DNA of 64,000 nucleotides. Source: Psychrobacillus sp. NEAU-3TGS (GTDB lineage: Bacteria > Bacillota > Bacilli > Bacillales_A > Planococcaceae). Position numbers and translations under genes: made by a program. Position 1 is the first letter of the stretch. The number at the start of each line of letters is the position of its first letter. The DNA lies in the NCBI RefSeq assembly GCF_029955155.1, contig NZ_JAPNOZ010000011.1, positions 558,001-622,000 of the forward strand, read 5' to 3'. This document shows positions 56,209 to 63,976 of the stretch, in pieces. A model generated the notes under the pieces. That model searched no databases, was not told the origin of the DNA, and worked only from the letters and a program-made list of their open reading frames with translations.

Positions 56209-56235
56209 TCGCTTTCACCTTTTTTTTATTTCAAC

Positions 56236-56283
56236 AAGAAAAAAGACTATACTCCTTCTTTAAGTAAAGTATCCTTTAGCTTA
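56236..56283. repeat. Composite intergenic repeat, copy K
   Basis: AAAAAAGACTATACTCCTTC, TTTAAGTAAAGTATCC and TTTAGCTTAATAAG, a mutated form of the GCTTTAC hairpin that ends at the stop codon of the DUF2750 gene. Confidence 0.6.
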
Positions 56284-56648
56284 ATAAGCTTCGTCTTTTT
56301 CTCCTTCAGATATAATACATTTCCTCACGTCTTTTGGTGTAATATCGTAACCTGTTGCTGTTTTTCCACTCCAATTAACTCCTGCATATAATCTATCTGC
56401 TTCGAGACCAATTAACCATTTGTTAAGAAAATGATTTAATGTGATTTCATGTACTTGAAAATTACGATATTCAGGTATATTTTTTAGATTTTTTCGGCTC
56501 TTGTTTTTAATGACCAGAACGGCATTGCCGTTTCGCCATTATTATTTGTGAAAGAAGGAAACCCTTGGTCATCTTTTATTGTCCATACTTTTTGATACTC
56601 TAATACTTCCCTTATAAAAGCATGATATTGGGCTGATGATTGACTCAT
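56281..56648 (-). pseudogene. DUF2750 protein with one-base frameshift
   Basis: From ATG 56648 the frame gives MSQSSAQYHAFIREVLEYQK and FPSFTNNNGETAMPFWSLKT, ending RAEKI and a TAA. Adding one base near 56485 continues LKNIPEYRNFQVHEITLNHF, KWLIGLEADRLYAGVNWSGK and TATGYDITPKDVRK to a stop at 56281, about 122 residues, matching DUF2750 throughout. The family is of unknown function. Confidence 0.82.
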
Positions 56649-56742
56649 TTAAATACCTCATAAACAATTATTTTTGTCTACTGCATTAGCATTCATTGTT
56701 CTTATTCTATAAAACACACCGTTACTTGTAGAGGTCATGAAT

Positions 56743-56904
56743 TTATTCTGTTTCTTCTTTTGGGTTGCGTCTGCCGATTAAAAATCCTAAAATAAGTCCT
56801 GTTAAAAGCAAGCTATATCCATCTGCAGAAAAATCCTTCGTAAAAATCCCCCATATAAACCAGCCCACCAAAGAACCCAATATTAAATAAAATAGATATT
56901 TCAC
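56743..56904 (-). CDS. Small two-pass membrane protein (53 aa)
   Basis: MKYLFYLILGSLVGWFIWGI and SLLLTGLILGFLIGRRNPKE are its two hydrophobic parts. A GGAGGTAGG site lies right before the GTG start at 56904. Glycine-rich small membrane protein of unknown function. Confidence 0.62.
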   Translation of the reverse strand: MKYLFYLILGSLVGWFIWGIFTKDFSADGYSLLLTGLILGFLIGRRNPKEETE

Positions 56905-57008
56905 TTTCCTACCTCCTTATGCTAAAAGGATAAATTGCTGAATCCGGCAAACATTCAAAACCAGTCCGTCTTGCCAATAAAAAAACCTTGCTAGCTAGAA
57001 AGAAGAGC

Positions 57009-57380
57009 TTATTGCTGCTTACTCTCTTCCCAAAACCTAATGAGTAGTCTATCTATTATGAAGAAGATTGTTGCATAAGCAAATGAAATAAGTAATGCGG
57101 TGACTAAAAGATCAAAAACTGTTAAAGAGAAAATGAAGGCACAAACTAAGGCACATCCTAAATGCTTTAAATAAGACAAACCGATATTCTTACTTGAGCT
57201 AAAGGATTCAATTGCTATTGAAGAAAGAACTCCAACAATAAAAAGAACAGGAACTGTCACAATGCTCACTGCCAATCCTATTATAAAATATGAATTAGAA
57301 GCATCACGGAAAAATACTGGCACAATGAAATATCCAATTATGGAAGTGAAAAATGCTGCAAATAGTTTTCGGTCAAGCAT
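57009..57380 (-). CDS. Membrane protein with four helices
   Basis: A protein of about 123 residues starting MLDRKLFAAFFTSIIGYFIV with four hydrophobic segments. GGAGG lies 13 bases upstream of this ATG, a long spacing; a GTG at 57428 overlapping the upstream pseudogene's stop is also open. Function unknown. Confidence 0.55.
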   Translation of the reverse strand: MLDRKLFAAFFTSIIGYFIVPVFFRDASNSYFIIGLAVSIVTVPVLFIVGVLSSIAIESFSSSKNIGLSYLKHLGCALVCAFIFSLTVFDLLVTALLISFAYATIFFIIDRLLIRFWEESKQQ

Positions 57381-57427
57381 ACTTACATGGATACCTCCAA
57401 AATTTGAGCTTGTTTGTTCGGTTTGCA

Positions 57428-57868
57428 CTATTTTTTATAACCTACAACTTTACCTTCACCTTCTTCCATTGGCAAAACTCCAAAATCTCTACTATCCGTC
57501 CCTCTCCACCATTGATCCACTAAAACAAAAATCTTATTTTCTCTCACCTCTACGGGATTCATATTATAGTCTTTAGGCGATTCAGGGTACGCTCATAGAC
57601 AAGCAGCATGTGTTTTGTAGAAAATCACATCTCCGCGATCTATATCTGAATAAGCAAGGTTCACGACCAATTCACTATGAGCCAAGGTATTATAATTATG
57701 ACTTCCTCTGTCCATAGCATCCGAACACCATTCCAATAAAAATGACTTTTCATCAGGTTCTACCACTTCAACTTCTAGTTTAGTATTTGTGCCTGTAATC
57801 GCTTCCACTTCGTTTGAAGCGTTATCTGATGAACTCGCAGTTAGTAATACAGCGAACCCGATTAAAAA
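57428..57868 (-). pseudogene. Signal peptidase I-like gene, decayed
   Basis: One frame runs from LIGFAVLLTASSSDNASNEV through CSDAMDRGSHNYNT and YSDIDRGDVIFYKT, then meets TGA (57593-57595) and goes on AYPESPKDYNMNPVEV, IFVLVDQWWRGTDSRDFGVL and ends GKVVGYKK. The last part is the signal peptidase I box with DSR. Compared with relatives from memory, about 50-60 central residues including the lysine region are missing, Ala stands where the catalytic Ser is expected before MDRG, and Ser replaces the lipobox Cys. It is clearly non-functional. Confidence 0.78.
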
Positions 57869-58340
57869 AGTATTTTTTTACACTAGCATTTCCTTTACTA
57901 GATTTATTTAGGAGACGTTTTTGTTTGAGTCGATTATGTCTTAGAACTTCATCCACTGCCCAAAAGAAGAACGAAGTCATAATTCCAGCAATGAAATTTA
58001 TTTTCCCTTCACCCAGCCAATAGTTCTCAAAGTTAGAAAATAGGTCACTTGATAAAAATATAAAGCCATAGATAAATGTGTAAAGCATCCCAAAAAATAT
58101 ATGAATGAACAGTGCTACACATACTCTTGTAAATCCTTTGAATCCTTTGGTTAAATAATCAGACAAAAAGGTTACCGGAACACCATAAGCTAATATAAAA
58201 GGTGAAAATAGTAAGCTATACATCCCAATCATAGGTATCAATTCAAATGGTCTTTCCCATTCGCCAAAAACAAAAATCAAAATGAAAGTAATCGACAAAA
58301 TTGTGGCAAAGAAAAAAGTCAGTGCTTTCCTTTTAATCAA
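57822..58340 (-). CDS. Membrane protein with four helices
   Basis: A protein of up to 172 residues with hydrophobic segments at about 8-28, 38-58, 75-97 and 112-130. Its last 20 residues (from about VKKYFFNRVRC) overlap the signal peptidase pseudogene in another frame and look like read-through past a lost stop codon. GGGGGAAG precedes the start. Function unknown. Confidence 0.6.
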   Translation of the reverse strand: MIKRKALTFFFATILSITFILIFVFGEWERPFELIPMIGMYSLLFSPFILAYGVPVTFLSDYLTKGFKGFTRVCVALFIHIFFGMLYTFIYGFIFLSSDLFSNFENYWLGEGKINFIAGIMTSFFFWAVDEVLRHNRLKQKRLLNKSSKGNASVKKYFFNRVRCITNCEFIR

Positions 58341-58454
58341 CCACTTCCCCCCTTTCTATAGGAGTCCTAAAACCCCATATAACCAATGCACGTCGTATTC
58401 TTAAGTTTCCTTGTCACCATCTCTTCTCTTTTATTGTTGTAACCGGTGATACAT

Positions 58455-58494
58455 AATAATACGTTTTCCAATCTACATAAGTTTCAACATTCAG
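58455..58494. repeat. Type-2 intergenic repeat
   Basis: AATAATACGTTTTCCAATC, then ATAAGTTTCAACATTCAG. The region 58341-58575 shows nothing else. Confidence 0.5.
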
Positions 58495-58575
58495 TCTTTT
58501 CGGAATAGCGGTGCCCGTTCTCAAGAAATGAATGATAATATAAAACTAGCTATTTAAAGAACTCAGAGTCTTTAT

Positions 58576-58725
58576 TTAGGTATCTCCTACAAATATATAT
58601 TTTAATTTCATGTCATTCCCCAATGACATATGTACTAATTCTGTTCTTTCAGTCTTTTGATTAGAAATATAATAACTTATATCCATGCCATCCGTATTTT
58701 TAATTACCAAATATACCCATTTCAT
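58576..58725 (-). CDS. Small soluble protein (49 aa), coupled to upstream gene
   Basis: MKWVYLVIKNTDGMDISYYI starts the peptide and NDMKLKYIFVGDT ends it. Its ATG overlaps the TAA of the gene before it by one base (TAATG), so translation is probably coupled. Unknown function. Confidence 0.5.
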   Translation of the reverse strand: MKWVYLVIKNTDGMDISYYISNQKTERTELVHMSLGNDMKLKYIFVGDT

Positions 58726-58901
58726 TAACTACTTCTATGTTTTAAATAGTTATAAATAATACTAAAAACCATAATACTCATGATTGGAATATAAAACCGA
58801 AAAGGGTAGTTTGGTATAAATATAGTAAATGAAAGTAATATTGCTACTATTATGGTTCTAAAATTCTTTTCTTTATAAGAGAGTTCATTGTATTTTTTCA
58901 T
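58725..58901 (-). CDS. Small two-pass membrane protein (58 aa)
   Basis: MKKYNELSYKEKNFRTIIVA precedes two hydrophobic parts (IILLSFTIFI-like and FYIPIMSIMVFSIIYNYL). GAGGAG lies about 11 bases before the ATG at 58901. It forms a pair with the 49-residue gene after it. Confidence 0.58.
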   Translation of the reverse strand: MKKYNELSYKEKNFRTIIVAILLSFTIFIPNYPFRFYIPIMSIMVFSIIYNYLKHRSS

Positions 58902-58989
58902 TATCTAATTCGCTCCTCTATAGATAATCTGCTACATGAAACTTTAATAGAAAAGACATTTTAAATAAAAAGATTTTTTTTACTCGAAA

Positions 58990-59085
58990 ATGCTTAACCC
59001 CTTCTTGAAGGAGAGCACCCGTTAGTGGAATAAAACTAACGAATAACTCCTAATAGTTCTGTTCGGCTAAAATCCCCGTTTTTTC
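58990..59085. repeat. Composite intergenic repeat, copy L
   Basis: TGCTTAACCCCTTCTTGAAG, GAGAGCACCCGTTAGTGGAA, then CTAACGAATAACTCC and TAGTTCTGTTCGGCTAAAA. The last part also occurs in worn form near 31020-31060. Plus-strand direction only partly fits a terminator. Confidence 0.6.
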
Positions 59086-59158
59086 AATAACTTCTTAAAA
59101 ATCTTTATTATTGCTATACCAACTATCCCTATAATTCCTCCTATTAGACCTTGTTTAA

Positions 59159-59663
59159 CTAAATAAAAATCGGTAGTTCCCAATCCTCTAAAAGTCCCCA
59201 TGTAATTTCAGGATTTCCTTTTGAAGATTTCATTGATCCCACATATACTTTTTCAGATGATTCTCCTGTATTGCTGTAATGATTAACTATTTCGTTGGTA
59301 GTGGCAGAAACATTTTTGTTAGCAATATCCTTATAATCCACCCATACTAATGAACCTTCATCACTCTCAATTAGAGTAGAACTTTTAGATACTCTCCCAA
59401 AGAAAACATATTGTATTCGTACTTCTTGATTATCTTTCAGTCTAATTAAAATGTACCGAAGTGTTAGATTATCTATGTAATCACTCTTTAAACCCGTTTC
59501 TTCTTCTATCTCTCTAAAACATGCTTTTAAAGGTTCATTGATTTCATAACCTTCCATGTGTCCACCTATTGGTACTAATAGACCTGCGAGAAATGTGTCT
59601 TTTGGCTTTTTTTTGAAGAAACAAAACTTCTTGTTCCTCACTTAAAAGGAAAGCAACCGCCAT
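59159..59663 (-). pseudogene. NUDIX hydrolase with one-base insertion
   Basis: ATG 59663 opens MAVAFLLSEEQEVLFLQKKA and loses the frame at an eight-A run (59607-59614). With seven A it continues PKDTFLAGLLVPIGGHMEGY and reaches LKACFREIEEETG, the NUDIX box, ending at 59159 with about 167 residues. The box is slightly unusual at its start (GGHMEGYE). Role unknown; likely a nucleotide pyrophosphatase. Confidence 0.8.
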
Positions 59664-59732
59664 TTGTCTAAGTTCCAAAAATCTCGACCTCCAATTATTT
59701 ACTAACTACATATTCTGCATTTAATCTTCTTG

Positions 59733-59876
59733 TTCCTTCTTCAACTAAACTGTCGCGTTAGTTGAAGTGTAACATTTCACAATGGTTCGCCGAAATCTAC
59801 ATGATGTTTTTAACATAAAAATAGAGCATCGACAGCTGGTCTTGTTGACTATAGCCCCCTTTAGTTAAAGAAGACA
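59733..59876. repeat. Composite intergenic repeat, copy M (full length)
   Basis: CAACTAAACTGTCGCGTTAG, TTGAAGTGTAACATTTCACA, a middle with ATAGAGCATCGACAGCTGGT, and CCCCCTTTAGTTAAAGAAG. With copy N it defines the long form of about 135-140 bases. Confidence 0.7.
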
Positions 59877-59879
59877 TTC

Positions 59880-60059
59880 TTATTTTTCAATTGCCTTTTT
59901 AACTGATTCAAAAGCATGAATTACTGTTGTATCAAATATTGGAACTTCGGAATCCTCTTGTTTTATTAATAATCCAATCTCTGTACATCCTAATATAATC
60001 CCTTCGGCTCCCTTATCAATTAGTTTTTTGATGACTTTTTTACATTCTATTGATACCAC
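59880..60059 (-). pseudogene. 3' remnant of an aspartate/glutamate racemase gene
   Basis: The frame reads SIECKKVIKKLIDKGAEGII, LGCTEIGLLIKQEDS and PIFDTTVIHAFESVKKAIEK. LGCTEIGLLI holds the second catalytic cysteine of Asp/Glu racemases. The N-terminal three quarters are missing, and the fragment begins inside the last codons of the APH-like gene. It marks a recombination or deletion joint at about 60055. Confidence 0.82.
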
Positions 60060-60952
60060 TTAGGTTTTAATCTGCTAAAGTAATCATGATCTTCTAAATA
60101 CGTATAAACTTTATCTAACATCTCATTTATGTTGTTTGGAATAGTTTTTAAAGTCCATATAATAGTAGAAAAAACACACATTGCTAGGTAAAGTGAATAC
60201 AACCTCCAAAAATCTTCATCAGGTTCTTTATTATTATAATATCCTCTGATTTGCCCTATTGAAAAAGGAATGCTTACTTCCCGGCTAAAAATTCCTATCT
60301 TTAGAAATTCATGAATTGGATCTCCCCAATCATACCTGTTAAAGTCTATAACTCCAGCGAATTCTTTATTATTCACAATGATGTTTCCTAGGTGAAAATC
60401 GTCATGTTGAAATAAGTTCGGGCGTAGTTTCATTAGATGGATATTCTCATTAATAAAATTTATTATTTTATGGTCATTTTTAACCTTTACCTCACATGCT
60501 AAGTAAGCATCAATATATTTCTTATGCTTTTCAACTTTCCTTGAATACCAAGAAGAAATATAGTCTGGAGCAGATAATTGATGCATTTTTCTTAGTTCTT
60601 TTCCTGCATCAATACCAATATTATATTGTTCTTGGTCCGAGTATTTTGAGATTTCATCCTCAGCATCATTACCTTCTATGTAGGATGTAATCATATACCC
60701 CCGATTTGCTACCTCACCAATTGAAATCGGTTGTGAACATGTGACGTTATAATCCTGCATCCTCTCCATAATAGAGTATTCTGTCTTCTTTAATTCCAAC
60801 TCTTCTAAATTAAACATCCGAAGTAATAGCTTTTTGTTACCATCGTGCATATGTATTACATATTTTTCATCAGTGGAAAAACCCTTTTTAACTTCAATAA
60901 CTTCTTTACAATTACTTATCAAAGGAATCTGCTTTACTAGTGTTTTACTCAC
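60047..60952 (-). CDS. Aminoglycoside phosphotransferase-family kinase
   Basis: A 301-residue APH/choline kinase-fold protein. FQHDDFHLGNIIVNNKEFAG carries the catalytic HxDxxxxN and GVIDFNRYDWGDPIHEF the metal-binding aspartate. Whether it phosphorylates an antibiotic or a metabolite is not known. Its end abuts a racemase remnant. GGGGTGAGGGTG lies before the ATG. Confidence 0.82.
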   Translation of the reverse strand: MSKTLVKQIPLISNCKEVIEVKKGFSTDEKYVIHMHDGNKKLLLRMFNLEELELKKTEYSIMERMQDYNVTCSQPISIGEVANRGYMITSYIEGNDAEDEISKYSDQEQYNIGIDAGKELRKMHQLSAPDYISSWYSRKVEKHKKYIDAYLACEVKVKNDHKIINFINENIHLMKLRPNLFQHDDFHLGNIIVNNKEFAGVIDFNRYDWGDPIHEFLKIGIFSREVSIPFSIGQIRGYYNNKEPDEDFWRLYSLYLAMCVFSTIIWTLKTIPNNINEMLDKVYTYLEDHDYFSRLKPKWYQ

Positions 60953-61032
60953 ACCCTCACCCCTATTATCAAATTTTGAAACAATTCAATAATCTTAAAC
61001 TAGTATAATTCTATGAAAAAACTACATTTCCT

Positions 61033-61168
61033 TCTTTCACTAAACTGCTTTAGTTTAAGTTTAACATTTCACAATGGAGTTCTGAGATTTACTTTATGTT
61101 TTGTAGAAATATAGAGACCATCGAAAGATGATGGTCTTGTTCTGGCTAAAGCACCCGTTAGTTGAAGT
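61033..61168. repeat. Composite intergenic repeat, copy N (full length)
   Basis: TTTCACTAAACTGCTTTAGT, TTAAGTTTAACATTTCACAA, then a hairpin AGACCATC/GATGGTCT (61114-61138), and AAAGCACCCGTTAGTTGAAG at the end. Confidence 0.75.
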
Positions 61169-61246
61169 ACAAATATTTACACTGATTGTCAGTGGACTGC
61201 TATTGGGTAAGTACCTTACAATCGATAATAATACACCTCCATGAGT

Positions 61247-61591
61247 TTACAAATTCGTGGATTTTATTTTTTTATAAGAAAAATAATTGTATATAAAATC
61301 GAATATTGATACGAAATAGGCTGAACCAGCAAACAAGAATATAGGGGAATCATAAGGGTGGCTAATAAAGCGTTGTAAATCAATAAAGTCTTGTAGTTCT
61401 AGATAAAGTAACCAAAATGTTGTGATGACAAAAAGAGAAATATCGTAAGCGATACTTAGTGGGCGTTTAATCTTTTTTAGAGCGAAATTAAAAATGACAA
61501 TTCTAAAAAAAACAAATAGAAGTAAACAAATTTGATACGCCAATGTAACATAAATGATTGATGGCTGTATTGATTCTGGTATCGTCGGCAT
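61247..61591 (-). CDS. Membrane protein with three to four helices
   Basis: A 114-residue protein with helices at about 12-34, 46-66 and 82-104 and a basic end. AAGGGG precedes the ATG at 61591 with a start two codons earlier also open. Function unknown; flanked by repeat copies N and O. Confidence 0.62.
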   Translation of the reverse strand: MPTIPESIQPSIIYVTLAYQICLLLFVFFRIVIFNFALKKIKRPLSIAYDISLFVITTFWLLYLELQDFIDLQRFISHPYDSPIFLFAGSAYFVSIFDFIYNYFSYKKIKSTNL

Positions 61592-61746
61592 CAGCATAAA
61601 CCCCTTTGAATAATTTAATAAATAGTTTATCGATTGGAGTTGTTATAAAGTAGGAAACGAAATTATGATTCTATAATTGTTATATAATACAAAAAGGTGT
61701 GAATTTTGATATTGCATACGAATTAGACGAGTAAAAAGAATCATTA

Positions 61747-61815
61747 TTGAACTAACGTGCCCCGTTAGTTTAAGTGTAATTATTCACAAACTCACTAAAC
61801 CTTCCTTTAGCTGAC
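61747..61815. repeat. Composite intergenic repeat, copy O
   Basis: TTGAACTAACGTGCCCCGTT AG-type start, TTAAGTGTAATTATTCAC, and CCTTCCTTTAGCTGACTAA. Confidence 0.6.
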
Positions 61816-61918
61816 TAATGTTGATACAACTTTGATATAAGTTTCCAATTATCAAAATCTTGCTCTTTAGCCATTGTATTCTTAAATTGAAGAAAGCTTA
61901 AATTGAAATTTTGTTTAT

Positions 61919-61962
61919 TGAATAGCCAACCCTCGTTACAAAAAAGTTGGCTATTTAAAGAT
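61919..61962. terminator. Hairpin downstream of the anti-sigma gene
   Basis: AATAGCCAAC and GTTGGCTATT form a perfect 10-base stem close to the stop codon of the DUF4179 gene. There is no good T run, so it may be a weak terminator or stabilising hairpin. Confidence 0.6.
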
Positions 61963-61968
61963 TTCCAT

Positions 61969-63333
61969 TTAATTAATATCAATTTTTATTTTCTCTAACT
62001 CAACAGGAATATTAGCGCTCAATGATCCCATATTAACTCTTATTACATAGTCATTTAGGTTAAAATCATCAATTTCACTAATATCAAATTTGCTTGTAAA
62101 GCGTAATTTATCTTTGTTAATTACTTCGACTGAGTGTTTAATCGGCTTCTCATAAATATCTTTTTCAGATTCTTTAACCAAAGTGATATCATTGTGGGCA
62201 AAATTACTGAAAAACGAGAAGACTTGATTTATGTAATTACCATTATTTATTTGGAAATCAAAAGTAACACTCTTATCTGTTTTGATAATATTTTCTATTC
62301 CAACAGCTAAATCTTGCCTTTCAGCATTAACTTCGACAGGAGTTGCTTCATCTAATTTAATATAATGATACGGTTCACTTAATGCCACTTTAGGAAGCAC
62401 CTCTATATAACTAGTTTCTCCCTTTACCGACTGTGGAATAATACTTCTGCCTTTAACAATAATTCTATTGTTCTCTTTGACTGTTTCTAGATCTATTCCG
62501 TCTATGGATATAGCGATTTCTTTACCTTGGTCATCATAAGTCTCTAGTCGAACTTGATCATGCTTCCCTTCAATTGGAAAAGTAGCTGTATAATTAATAG
62601 CTGTTGATGCTTTACCTTGAATAATTGAATCGAAATGAACATTTACTTCTGCATTTTCATCGTTAGTTCCTTTGTCAACATTTACTGTCTCATAAGGAAT
62701 TTGGTTTATCGGAACGTCGAAACGCCAACTTCCTTCCTTTCCTCCTATCCTTTTGAATTCAAGTGGGAAAGAAGTTTCTGAAGGTAATTCTGTTTTTGGA
62801 TAGCTTAATTGTATATGCCCAATATACCCGTTCACTGATGGCTCCATATATACTAGTTCTTTGCTATCAGAAATGCCACCCTTACCATCAAATATTTCAT
62901 AAAATCCTTGAACACTTCCATCTTCTTCTGTCCTTACATTTCCCTTAACAGTAAAAGTAACTCCTACTACAGCTCCATCATAATAAGCATTTGTAATAAA
63001 TACATCTACACCTTTATAATTAGAGGTTTGATTCAATTCTGTTATCAAATCTTGAGACTGTAAGTCTCGGCCTACGGCATCATTAAAAGCAGTATATACA
63101 TTTCCGAGCAACGGTACTTCCGCCATAACGTGAGATATGGAAGGAGAAATGAAACTTGAAGAAATAAATATTGTTGCTGCAGCAACTGAAAACCATACAA
63201 CTTTATTTGGACTTTTTGTATTTTTAGGTTCATTATGACCAGCACGTTCCTTTCCGGCCCTAATTGCATTTAAAACACCGTCTTTAGGTACTTCAATTTT
63301 CTCATATACTTCTCGAAATGATTTTTTCTCCAT
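61969..63333 (-). CDS. DUF4179 anti-sigma factor-like membrane protein
   Basis: A 454-residue single-pass protein: a cytoplasmic N-terminal 45 residues (MEKKSFREVYEKIEVPKDGV), one membrane helix (VVWFSVAAATIFISSSFISP), and a long outer part of beta-rich DUF4179/DUF5643 type. Such genes follow ECF sigma factors and act as anti-sigma factors that sense the cell surface. AGGAGG precedes the ATG, and the gene overlaps the end of the sigma gene by 32 bases. The signal is unknown. Confidence 0.85.
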   Translation of the reverse strand: MEKKSFREVYEKIEVPKDGVLNAIRAGKERAGHNEPKNTKSPNKVVWFSVAAATIFISSSFISPSISHVMAEVPLLGNVYTAFNDAVGRDLQSQDLITELNQTSNYKGVDVFITNAYYDGAVVGVTFTVKGNVRTEEDGSVQGFYEIFDGKGGISDSKELVYMEPSVNGYIGHIQLSYPKTELPSETSFPLEFKRIGGKEGSWRFDVPINQIPYETVNVDKGTNDENAEVNVHFDSIIQGKASTAINYTATFPIEGKHDQVRLETYDDQGKEIAISIDGIDLETVKENNRIIVKGRSIIPQSVKGETSYIEVLPKVALSEPYHYIKLDEATPVEVNAERQDLAVGIENIIKTDKSVTFDFQINNGNYINQVFSFFSNFAHNDITLVKESEKDIYEKPIKHSVEVINKDKLRFTSKFDISEIDDFNLNDYVIRVNMGSLSANIPVELEKIKIDIN

Positions 63334-63848
63334 TATAGTTCATTCCTCCTAACAATTTTTTTAATCGTTCTTTCCCTCTACTCAAATAAGTTTTTACTGT
63401 ATTTTCCGGTATCTTCATCACTTTTGCCACTTCACTTATAGGGAGATCATGAAAATAAAAAAGAATGATAGCATTCTTTTGCTTTTTATCTAGTCTATTA
63501 ATAGCCTCTATTACGTCTAGAATGTCCTCTCTTTTTTCCCTTTTATCCGCAGTAAGCTCGATCATATTATTCAAAGGTAATTCTTTCTTGCTCTTTTTTA
63601 AAATATCATAAGAGCAGTTTATAAGTATTTTTGTTAGCCAAGTTAAAAAGAACTCTTCATTTTTCAATTGACCAATTGATAAAAAAAGCTTTGTAGGATG
63701 TCTCTTGAACAACATCTAAGGCATCTTCCCGATTCCGAACATACAAGTAAGCAGTACGGTACAATTGATCGCCGTATATAACAAGAAGTTCCTCTAGACA
63801 TTCCTTGTTTCCCTTTATCGCCTTTTTAATTAGTTTAAGGTCATTCAT
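63302..63848 (-). pseudogene. ECF RNA polymerase sigma factor, one-base insertion
   Basis: The first frame gives MNDLKLIKKAIKGNKECLEE and region 2 (QLYRTAYLYVRNREDALDVV), then fails at a seven-T run (63681-63687 as A). With six T it continues SYKAFLSIGQLKNEEFFLTW, region 4 (PISEVAKVMKIPENTVKTYL) and ends at 63302, about 181 residues. AGGAGG precedes the start. As written, only 63 residues are made, so the following anti-sigma gene has no partner unless slippage occurs. Confidence 0.85.
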
Positions 63849-63895
63849 CTATTTGACCTCCTTTCCGCTTATTAGAGCTAGATTATTATAAAAAA

Positions 63896-63901
63896 GTTTC
63901 A
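63896..63901 (-). promoter_or_regulatory. Possible ECF-type -35 (TGAAAC) before the sigma gene
   Basis: TGAAAC on the minus strand 50 bases before the sigma start is like the -35 of autoregulated ECF promoters. A matching -10 (CGTC type) was not seen, so this is weak. Confidence 0.25.
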
Positions 63902-63945
63902 ACTTTTTATTTTTCAAGGAAAAAACACGGTTCTGTCAACATTAA

Positions 63946-63976
63946 AAAAAGAGCGTCTCATGACGGCTCTTATTAT
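63946..63976 (-). terminator. Terminator of a gene beyond the window
   Basis: AGAGC-GTC and GAC-GCTCT pair on the minus strand and are followed by TTTTTTT; it ends a unit that begins after 64000. Confidence 0.75.

Noticed and set aside
59090-59158. Short peptide VKQGLIGGIIGIVGIAIIKI downstream of the NUDIX gene
   Set aside because: It resembles a small membrane peptide but has no usable start codon; only an ATT-type start would allow it.
38817-61815. Integron attC sites
   Set aside because: CTAAC/GTTAG motifs recall attC cores, but they do not match GTTRRRY/RYYYAAC and no integron integrase is present in the window.
61800-61925. Open stretch ending MAKEQDFDNWKLISKLYQH
   Set aside because: It crosses the hairpin after the anti-sigma gene and has no supported start; too short to call.
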